From Polaribacter sp. (GTDB taxonomy: Bacteria; Bacteroidota; Bacteroidia; Flavobacteriales; Flavobacteriaceae): a stretch of DNA of 64,000 nt. Shown here piece by piece: positions 31,930-39,481 of the stretch. The notes under the pieces were generated by a model. It did not search any database. It saw only the letters and a program-made list of their open reading frames with translations, and was not told the origin of the DNA. The stretch is taken from NCBI GenBank assembly GCA_029250685.1, contig JAQXEU010000009.1, positions 62,001-126,000 on the forward strand. Reading direction: 5' to 3'. Position 1 is the stretch's first letter. The number at the start of each line of letters is the position of its first letter. The translations under genes were made by a program, and so were the position numbers.

Positions 31930-32368
31930 GTTTATTTGTTTATAAAAAAATTTTATTCGTTTAGTAAATGTTACGTTTATTTGTAAAAAGTTAACTGTTT
32001 GGCAAGAATCAAAAGAGTTGGTTAAAGATATTTATCGTTTGACAAAAGATTTTCCTTCTGAAGAAAAATTTGGTTTAATTTCTCAATTACGAAGAGCATC
32101 TATTTCAATTGCATCTAATTTAGCCGAAAGAACATCAAGAAAAACGAATAAAGACAAAGCACATTTTACAACAATTTCATTCAGTTCTGCAATGGAAGTG
32201 TTAAATCAAATCATAATTTCTAAAGAATTAAACTTTATTTCTGAAAAAGATTATATTTTAGTCAGAGAAAAATTAGAGAAAATATCGAATATGTTAAATG
32301 CGTTACGAAATTCTCAACTCTAATAAACAAATACCAGATTAAACGATTACACATATAAACCAATAAAC
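31930..32368. repeat. Imperfect inverted repeat flanking the four-helix-bundle gene
   Basis: GTTTATTTGTTTATA (31930-44) vs TATAAACCAATAAAC (32354-68), 14/15; TATTCGTTTA (31954-63) vs TAAACGATTA (32340-49), 9/10. Confidence 0.5.
31985..32323 (+). pseudogene. Four-helix-bundle protein (S23 / 23S rRNA intervening-sequence protein family), no clear start codon
   Basis: Conserved N-terminus LTVWQESKELVKDIYRLTKDFPSEEKFGLISQLRRASISIASNLAE is open from 31991, but no in-frame ATG precedes it; the track uses internal TTG 32018. Confidence 0.6.
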
Positions 32369-32371
32369 AGA

Positions 32372-32869
32372 TTGTCACATAAAATGAATAAACGATTTTT
32401 AATCCTTCTAATTTTTACTTTAACAATCATTTCTGGGTGCGAAAAAGATGATATTTGTTTATTGCCAACAACTCCAAAGTTGATTTTACGTTTTTATGAT
32501 AACACAAACCCAACTACTACAAAAAGTGTTGAAAGATTATCGATTTGGGCAGAAGGAAAAGATACAATTTCAAATTACAAAAGTATTTCTTTAGACTCAG
32601 TTGCAATTCCGCTGAATGTAAATGCGACACAAACGATTTATCATTTAAAATCAAATTCAGTAGACGGGAATTTAGCAAATAATGTCTCAAATACAATTAC
32701 CATAAACTATACAACAACAGAAGAATATGTTTCACGTTCTTGTGGTTTTAAAACCATTTTTAACAATGTAACAATTACTTCAAATGCTGGCTGGATTCAA
32801 TCTTTTACGCCAAATTCTTTAACAACAATTAATAATGAAACAAATGCACATGTTCAGATATTTCATTAG
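32372..32869 (+). CDS. DUF6452-like lipoprotein
   Basis: Lipobox TIISGC; overlaps the next gene. Confidence 0.65.
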   Translation: MSHKMNKRFLILLIFTLTIISGCEKDDICLLPTTPKLILRFYDNTNPTTTKSVERLSIWAEGKDTISNYKSISLDSVAIPLNVNATQTIYHLKSNSVDGNLANNVSNTITINYTTTEEYVSRSCGFKTIFNNVTITSNAGWIQSFTPNSLTTINNETNAHVQIFH

Positions 32870-33536
32870 TTTTTGTTTGGTACTTGCTTCTGTAGGTAGT
32901 TTTTCTCAAGAAAAAAAAGCACAAGATTCTACCGTTTACAAAACTGGATATGGCTTGCGTTTAGGAATTGATATTAGCAAACCAATTATGGGAATGATTA
33001 ATTCGAGTTATAGCGGAATTGAATTTGTTGCTGATTATCGAATTAAAAAGAATTGGTACATCGCAGCTGAATTTGGAACACAAGAAGAAGTTACTGTTGA
33101 AGATTACACAAATTCAACCTCTAAAGGTTCGTTTTATAAAATAGGATTGAATTACAATGCATATCAAAACTGGCTGGATATGAACAACGAAATTTTTGTT
33201 GGTTTTCGTTATGCAACCAGTGCTTTTGAACAAACTTTAAATAGTTACAATGCTAATACTGGAAGCGATTATTTTGCAGGAAACACAATATCTACACCTA
33301 TAACTACCAAAGATTTAAACGCACACTGGACTGAATTTGTAATGGGAATTAAGGTAGAAACCTTTAATAATTTATTTATTGGTTTTAGTTTTTCTTATAA
33401 AATTATGTTGAACCTAGAACACCCAGATAACTTTAAATCTCTTTATGTTCCAGGCTTTAACACTGTTTTTGAAACCGAAACTGGTTTTGGTTTTAATTAC
33501 ACAGTATCATATACAATTCCGTTTTTTAGCAAGTAA
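32835..33536 (+). CDS. DUF6048-like outer membrane protein
   Basis: Signal peptide ending SFSQ; YKTGYGLRLGIDISKPI...; start may be 32844 or 32850. Confidence 0.7.
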   Translation: MKQMHMFRYFISFCLVLASVGSFSQEKKAQDSTVYKTGYGLRLGIDISKPIMGMINSSYSGIEFVADYRIKKNWYIAAEFGTQEEVTVEDYTNSTSKGSFYKIGLNYNAYQNWLDMNNEIFVGFRYATSAFEQTLNSYNANTGSDYFAGNTISTPITTKDLNAHWTEFVMGIKVETFNNLFIGFSFSYKIMLNLEHPDNFKSLYVPGFNTVFETETGFGFNYTVSYTIPFFSK

Positions 33537-33595
33537 TTCTTTTTTTATTCCTTGTTTTTAGTAACTTTATCTCCCTGTTTTAAAATTTAATCACA

Positions 33596-34543
33596 ATGAA
33601 CAAAATACCTAGTGTCAATTTAACCGATTTTTTATCGGATGATCCTAACAGAAAACAACAATTTATAAAAGACATTGGTCATGCTTACGAAAACATTGGT
33701 TTTGTCGCATTAAAAGGACACTTTTTAGATGACAAATTAGTCGATAATTTATATAGTGAAATAAAAAACTTTTTCGATTTACCTGATGATGTAAAAGAGC
33801 GCTACGAAATACCTGGAATTGGTGGACAACGTGGTTATGTTTCCTTCGGAAAAGAATCTGCAAAAGGAAAAAAAGAAGGCGATTTAAAAGAGTTTTGGCA
33901 TTTTGGCCAATATGTAGATGCAGCTTCTAAATATGCAAAGGAATATCCTGCAAATGTTGATGTAAAAGAATTACCAGCATTTAATGAAGTTGGTAAACAA
34001 ACCTATCAAATGTTAGAGAAAACAGCAAAATTTGTGTTGCGCTCTTTAGCATTACATTTAAACTTAGAGGAAACATATTTTGATAATTATATCAAAAACG
34101 GAAATAGTATTTTACGTCCAATTCATTACCCACCTATAAAAACGGAACCAAAAGGTGCAGAAAGAGCTGCAGCGCATGGAGATATTAATTTAATTACGTT
34201 GTTAATGGGAGCGCAAGGAAAAGGTTTGCAAGTTCAAAATCATAATGGAGACTGGATTGATGCAATGGCAGAACCAGATGAATTAATGATAAATGTTGGT
34301 GATATGTTATCGAGACATTCTAACAATAAATTAAAATCTACAATTCATAGAGTTACAAATCCACCAAAAGAAATGTGGGGAACTTCTCGTTATTCAATTC
34401 CGTTTTTTATGCACCCCGTTTCTGATATGAAATTAGATGTTTTAGAAAGTTGTATAGATACAGAGAACCCAAAACAATTTGAAGATATTACAGCGGGTGA
34501 GTTTTTAGATGAGCGTTTAAAGGAATTAGGGTTAAAAAAATAA
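33596..34543 (+). CDS. Isopenicillin N synthase-like 2-oxoglutarate/Fe(II) dioxygenase
   Basis: IPSVNLTDF, AHGDINLITLLMGAQGKGLQV (HxD), STIHRVTNPPKE, RYSIPFFMHP. Confidence 0.92.
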   Translation: MNKIPSVNLTDFLSDDPNRKQQFIKDIGHAYENIGFVALKGHFLDDKLVDNLYSEIKNFFDLPDDVKERYEIPGIGGQRGYVSFGKESAKGKKEGDLKEFWHFGQYVDAASKYAKEYPANVDVKELPAFNEVGKQTYQMLEKTAKFVLRSLALHLNLEETYFDNYIKNGNSILRPIHYPPIKTEPKGAERAAAHGDINLITLLMGAQGKGLQVQNHNGDWIDAMAEPDELMINVGDMLSRHSNNKLKSTIHRVTNPPKEMWGTSRYSIPFFMHPVSDMKLDVLESCIDTENPKQFEDITAGEFLDERLKELGLKK

Positions 34544-34544
34544 G

Positions 34545-34868
34545 ATGGATTTAAAAGATCAACTTAAAGGTTTATTTCCTGAGCATAAAGAAACCGCTGA
34601 ACCAGTTATTGAAAAATCATCTATTTGGTTACAAGATGATCCAATAATTTGTAAATATGAAAAACGAAAAGGGAAACCAATTACTATTTTAGAAGGCTAT
34701 ACAGGAGCAACATCAGATTTTAAAATGCTGGCAAAAGAAATCAAGCGAAAACTGAGTGTTGGCGGTAGTTTTAAAGATGACAAGATTATTATTCAAGGTG
34801 ATTTTAGAGATCGAATAATGACCATGTTAAAAGAAAAAGGATTCAACGTAAAACGTGTTGGTGGTTAA
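34545..34868 (+). CDS. SUI1/YciH-type translation initiation factor-like protein
   Basis: RKGKPITILEGYTGATSDFKMLAKEIKRKLSVGGSFKDDKIIIQGDFRDRI. Confidence 0.92.
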   Translation: MDLKDQLKGLFPEHKETAEPVIEKSSIWLQDDPIICKYEKRKGKPITILEGYTGATSDFKMLAKEIKRKLSVGGSFKDDKIIIQGDFRDRIMTMLKEKGFNVKRVGG

Positions 34869-34928
34869 CATAAAGTGTTAAATTCAATCAACTAAAAAAT
34901 AAATAAAATTTAGCTTCGTTTTTTTATT

Positions 34929-35876
34929 ATGAAAACTTCAATTTTACACATTACAAATGGCGATAGCACTACTAATTATTTAAAAAAGTTAAACATTAAT
35001 GGAGATTTTATAACATGGCGAGAAATGCTTTGTGAAGGTAAAACCGAAGTTAAAGTTGGTAGTGAGCATTTTTGGAAATCAAGGTTTGATTTTTTAAAGC
35101 AATCCTATAAAATCACGAAAAAGCAGTTTATAGATTTAACTTTAAAAGAATACAGAAACTTGTGTAACCATAAATCACAAGAAGAAATTGTATTGTGGTT
35201 TGAGTACGATTTGTTTTGTCAAATAAATATGATTGCTGTTATCAGTTGGCTAAAACGCTACAGAAAAGACAGAAAGGTATCTTTAGTTTGTAGTGGTGAA
35301 ATAAAAGGAAAAACAAAACTTTTTGGTTTATCAGAATTATCAGAAAAACAAATCAAAGAGCATTATAAAAATAAAATAACACTAACACAAGATGATATTG
35401 AATACGCTGATTACGTTTGGCAATTGTATTGTTCAGATAATCCAATTAAATTGCAAAATGTATATCAATATCAACAAAGTTCAACATTTACTTATTTAGT
35501 TGATGGATTACTGGCACATTTACAACGCTTCCCTTCTATAGCAAACGGATTAAACACGTTAGAAAATGACATTTTATCAATTGCAAAAAACACTAAACTA
35601 ACATCTAAAGAAGGTTTCATAAATGCTATTTTACGAGAAGAAAATCAATATGGATTTGGAGACATTCAATACAACAAACAGGTAAACGATTTAAAAGATT
35701 ACTTCTCTTCATTTTCTCCAGTAAAATTGAATGAGACAGGAATTAAAGTACAACAACAATTACTAAATACATATGCCAATATGCGAAATGATTTTTCATT
35801 TTTAGGTGGCGCAAAAAAATATAATTTCTTATACGATAACTCAACTCAAAAGTTATTGAAAATTACCTCTTTATGA
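34929..35876 (+). CDS. DUF1835 domain-containing protein
   Basis: LHITNGDSTTNYLKKLNINGDFITWREMLCEGKT; ends with a TGA that overlaps the next ATG. Confidence 0.85.
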   Translation: MKTSILHITNGDSTTNYLKKLNINGDFITWREMLCEGKTEVKVGSEHFWKSRFDFLKQSYKITKKQFIDLTLKEYRNLCNHKSQEEIVLWFEYDLFCQINMIAVISWLKRYRKDRKVSLVCSGEIKGKTKLFGLSELSEKQIKEHYKNKITLTQDDIEYADYVWQLYCSDNPIKLQNVYQYQQSSTFTYLVDGLLAHLQRFPSIANGLNTLENDILSIAKNTKLTSKEGFINAILREENQYGFGDIQYNKQVNDLKDYFSSFSPVKLNETGIKVQQQLLNTYANMRNDFSFLGGAKKYNFLYDNSTQKLLKITSL

Positions 35877-36739
35877 TTAAAGAATCAGAACTGATTTTAA
35901 ACCCAAATGGAAGCGTTTATCATTTAAACTTACTTCCAGAAAACATTGCAAATGACATTATCTTTGTTGGTGATCAAGATCGTGTAGAATCGATTACACA
36001 GCATTTTGATACGGTAGATTTCACGACTCAAAAACGTGAATTTAAAACATCAACCGGAACTTATAAAGGAAAACGTTTCAGCGTAATCTCTACCGGAATT
36101 GGCCCAGATAATATTGATATTGTTTTAAACGAATTAGATGCGTTAGTCAACATCAATTTAAAAACTAGAACGATAAAAAAGACCCTTACTAAACTAAATA
36201 TCGTTCGAATCGGAACTTCTGGTTCTTTGCAGAATGACATTCCTGTTGACAGTTTATTAATGAGCACATTTGGATTAGATATTAATGGAATGATGCATTC
36301 TTATCAATCAGAAAAAATTTGTCATCCAGAATTAGAACAAGCTTTTATAGAACATACAAACTGGAATTCTAAAAAATGTGAACCCTTAATCGTTGCGAAT
36401 AGTAAAGAGTTAGAAGTTAAAATTTCTTCAGAAAAGGTTTTCAAAGGGATAACAGCAACTGCTGGTGGATTTTACGGACCACAAGGAAGAGTTTTACGTT
36501 TGGCGTTACAAGATGCTGAACTGAATTCTAAAATTGACAGTTTTAACTTTAACGGAAATCGAATTACAAATTTAGAAATGGAAACTTCCGCTATTTATGG
36601 TTTGTCTAAATTATTAGGACATAATGCGTGTTCTATGAATGCGATAATTGCAAATAGAGCAAACGGTACTTTTAGTAAAAACCCTAAAAAAGTAGTCGCA
36701 GATTTAATTGTTTATACCTTAGATAAATTAGTAGAGTAA
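35873..36739 (+). CDS. Nucleoside phosphorylase (uridine phosphorylase-like)
   Basis: FVGDQDRVESI, STGIGPDNIDIVLNELDAL, VRIGTSGSLQ, LEMETSAIYGLSKLLGH. Confidence 0.9.
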   Translation: MIKESELILNPNGSVYHLNLLPENIANDIIFVGDQDRVESITQHFDTVDFTTQKREFKTSTGTYKGKRFSVISTGIGPDNIDIVLNELDALVNINLKTRTIKKTLTKLNIVRIGTSGSLQNDIPVDSLLMSTFGLDINGMMHSYQSEKICHPELEQAFIEHTNWNSKKCEPLIVANSKELEVKISSEKVFKGITATAGGFYGPQGRVLRLALQDAELNSKIDSFNFNGNRITNLEMETSAIYGLSKLLGHNACSMNAIIANRANGTFSKNPKKVVADLIVYTLDKLVE

Positions 36740-37585
36740 ATGTTAAACCTTACAATTGGCGGTGTACCAGAGCATTTTAATTATCCTTGGTATGTAACGT
36801 TAAAAAATAAAGAATATACAAAATACAACATCAATTTACGTTGGAAAGATTTTCCTGGCGGAACGGGTCAAATGAATGCTGCGCTTCGCAATTCAGAAAT
36901 CGATATTGCTATCATTTTAACCGAAGGAATTATCAAAGATATTGGTGAAGGAAATCCGTCTAAAATTTTACAAACATTTGTAAAAAGCCCTTTAATATGG
37001 GGGATACACGTTGCAAACAATTCATCATTTAATCAAATTTCTGATTTAGAAAATGCAACAATTGCAATAAGTAGATTCGGTTCTGGCTCTCATTTAATGG
37101 CAATTGTAAATGCATATAATAATGGTTGGGATATTGATGCATTAAAATTTAAAGTTGTTGGGGATCTAGAAGGCGGAATTGAAGCATTAACAAATGGAGA
37201 AGAAGATTATTTTATGTGGGAACATTTTACTACAAAACCTTTAGTTGATAACAAAACGTTTAGAAGAATTGGAGACTGCCCAACACCTTGGCCCTGTTTT
37301 GTAATTGCTGTTAGAAATGAAATCCTAGAAAATCACCCAAGAGAAATACAAGAAGTTTTAAATACAATTAATAATCAAACTAGAGATTTCAAACAGACAC
37401 CTGGTATTGATAATGTTCTAGCTAAAAGATACGAACAGAAATTAGATGACATTCAAAAGTGGCTATCTATTACAGAATGGGAAAGCGATACTCTCATCTC
37501 AAAAGAGTTAATTGATGAAGTACAAGATAAAATGATTACTTTTAAAGTTATCAAGAATAAATTTAAAAGTGAAAGATTTATATAG
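36740..37585 (+). CDS. Soluble type-2 periplasmic-binding-fold (substrate-binding-like) protein without signal peptide
   Basis: ATG directly after the phosphorylase stop; IDIAIILTEGIIKDI, ISDLENATIAISRFGSGSHLMAI, GGIEALTNGEEDYFMWEHFTT. Confidence 0.75.
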   Translation: MLNLTIGGVPEHFNYPWYVTLKNKEYTKYNINLRWKDFPGGTGQMNAALRNSEIDIAIILTEGIIKDIGEGNPSKILQTFVKSPLIWGIHVANNSSFNQISDLENATIAISRFGSGSHLMAIVNAYNNGWDIDALKFKVVGDLEGGIEALTNGEEDYFMWEHFTTKPLVDNKTFRRIGDCPTPWPCFVIAVRNEILENHPREIQEVLNTINNQTRDFKQTPGIDNVLAKRYEQKLDDIQKWLSITEWESDTLISKELIDEVQDKMITFKVIKNKFKSERFI

Positions 37586-37622
37586 TTTTATATTCTTTAT
37601 TGTATAATTCAATAATTTCAAA

Positions 37623-38117
37623 ATGAAAAAAATAATTTACTGTTTCAGTTTAGCCACATTCTTTTGCTTGTTCATATCATCTACCCTTCAAGCCCAGACT
37701 CAAATTAATGGAAAAAATATTGTTGGAGTTTGGAAAACCGTTGATGATGAAACAGGAAGAACAAAATCACATGTTCAAGTTTTCAAAAAAGGAAACAAAT
37801 ACCATGCTAAAATCATTAAACTTTTAGATCCACAAACGCTAAAAAATAGTGGAGCAAAGCGTTTCGAAGATATTAAGTGTGAAAAATGCTCAGCTGATCA
37901 TGGAAAAGGACAAGCTATAATTGGGTTAGAAATAGTTTGGAATATGGAGAAAAGAAGCAATAAGTATGCTGGAGGAAGTATAATGGACCCAAAAAAAGGG
38001 AAAGTTTACACTTGTACAATGTGGATGGATGATTCAGATAAATCTGGAAGTACTCTTAAGATTCGTGGCTGGTTAGCTATGTTTTACAGAACACAAACTT
38101 GGAATAGAATTAAATAA
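37623..38117 (+). CDS. DUF2147 domain-containing protein
   Basis: Signal peptide; IVGVWKTVDDETGRTKSHVQVFKKGNKYHAKIIKL, LRIRGWL-like IRGWLAMFYRTQTW. Confidence 0.85.
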   Translation: MKKIIYCFSLATFFCLFISSTLQAQTQINGKNIVGVWKTVDDETGRTKSHVQVFKKGNKYHAKIIKLLDPQTLKNSGAKRFEDIKCEKCSADHGKGQAIIGLEIVWNMEKRSNKYAGGSIMDPKKGKVYTCTMWMDDSDKSGSTLKIRGWLAMFYRTQTWNRIK

Positions 38118-38243
38118 CTTTTATTTAAAAAGATATTAATCATATAACAAAATAAAATAATCAGTTTTAACGTTATAGATTGGAAGACTCATGCTTGTAA
38201 GTTTATTAAAAATATGTACATTTAAACTTTAAAACATTTCAGA

Positions 38244-38411
38244 ATGAAAAAAGTAATATTTATTGCAATTTGTACATTAGGAATTTTTAGTATCACTTCA
38301 TGCAGAAGTACTTCAGCTAGCTGCGGTTTAGCAGATAACACACAAACTAAGCAAACTAAACAAAACTTTCAACAAACAACCCAAGTTATTATTTTAGCAA
38401 CGGTTAAGTAG
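38244..38411 (+). CDS. Small (55 aa) putative lipoprotein
   Basis: MKKVIFIAICTLGIFSITSCRSTSASCGLADNTQTKQTKQNFQQTTQVIILATVK; lipobox ITSC; followed by a terminator; below the ORF-track size cut-off. Confidence 0.65.
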   Translation: MKKVIFIAICTLGIFSITSCRSTSASCGLADNTQTKQTKQNFQQTTQVIILATVK

Positions 38412-38435
38412 TTGACTGTCTTATTCAAATTCAAT

Positions 38436-38462
38436 AAATCCGCTATTTCAGCGGATTTTTTT
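38436..38462 (+). terminator. Intrinsic terminator
   Basis: AAATCCGCTatttcAGCGGATTTTTTT. Confidence 0.85.
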
Positions 38463-38782
38463 GCTCAAAACTGTACTTATTAGACAAAAAAAAGACTTAC
38501 TCGTGAAAGTAAATTTTTTTCTAAATAATACTCGTTATTGGGGGTAATTTTTAGACATTTAGGGGATGTCTAACGGTCAAATATAATACAATAATTAAAT
38601 ATTCTGTTAACAATTGTCAATAAATTTACAATTGTAAACTTGAAAAACACCTTAAAACATCCATTTCCTTATATTTTAAATGGGGTTGAGACATTAAAAA
38701 AAAATCAAAAAAAATCTTCTTTTTTTTACAATAAATCCAAAACAAAGGCAAAAAACCTTCATTTTTGATTAAAATATTTCAA

Positions 38783-39445
38783 TTACCAAGCAATTTTTGA
38801 CTTCCCAAAACCTTTTAAAAGCGCATTCGTTTTAGAAAAATGTTTACTTCCAAACCAACCTCTCCAAGCTCCTAGTGGTGATGGATGTGGCGCCTCTAAA
38901 ACTATGTGTTTTTCAATATCAATACTGATTCCTTTACTTTGCGCAAATTTTCCCCAAAGTAAAAAAATAACATTCTCTTTTTCTTCGGATATTTTAGAAA
39001 TTACAGCATCTGTAAATGTTTCCCATCCTTGCTTTTGGTGACTTCCAGCTTCGTGTGCTTTGACAGTCAACGTTGCATTCAATAGTAAAACGCCTTGTCT
39101 GGCCCAATGTGATAAATCACCTGAAATGGGAATTTCTTTTTGAACATCTGTTTTTAATTCTTTAAAAATATTCACCAAAGATGGTGGGTGCTTCACTCCT
39201 TCTTGAACAGAAAAACACAAACCATTTGCTTGTCCGAATCCGTGATATGGAACTTGACCAATAATTACTACTTTTAAATCATCAAAAGAACAAGCATTAA
39301 AAGCAGCAAAAATGTCTTTTTTATCAGGAAAACAAGTATCAGTTTTGTATGCTGATTTTACAAAATTTGTTAAATCTTTAAAATACGATTTATCAAATTC
39401 TGCTTGTAAAATATTTTTCCATGAATCAGCAATATTTACCTGCAT
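38783..39445 (-). CDS. ung: Uracil-DNA glycosylase
   Basis: VVIIGQVPYHGFGQANGLCFSV and APHPSPLGAWRGWFGSKHFSK. Confidence 0.95.
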   Translation of the reverse strand: MQVNIADSWKNILQAEFDKSYFKDLTNFVKSAYKTDTCFPDKKDIFAAFNACSFDDLKVVIIGQVPYHGFGQANGLCFSVQEGVKHPPSLVNIFKELKTDVQKEIPISGDLSHWARQGVLLLNATLTVKAHEAGSHQKQGWETFTDAVISKISEEKENVIFLLWGKFAQSKGISIDIEKHIVLEAPHPSPLGAWRGWFGSKHFSKTNALLKGFGKSKIAW

Positions 39446-39452
39446 ACTTTCT

Positions 39453-39460
39453 TATTTTTG
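39453..39460 (+). promoter_or_regulatory. -7 box TATTTTTG for mutS2
   Basis: Overlaps the track start (TTG 39458), so translation probably begins at TTG 39482. Confidence 0.5.
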
Positions 39461-39481
39461 TCAGAAATCAAAGATAGTATT

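Noticed and set aside
38462-38780. Possible noncoding RNA in the empty region before ung
   Set aside because: Very AT-rich with long A/T runs; apart from one short inverted repeat I could not define a structure or promoter with confidence.
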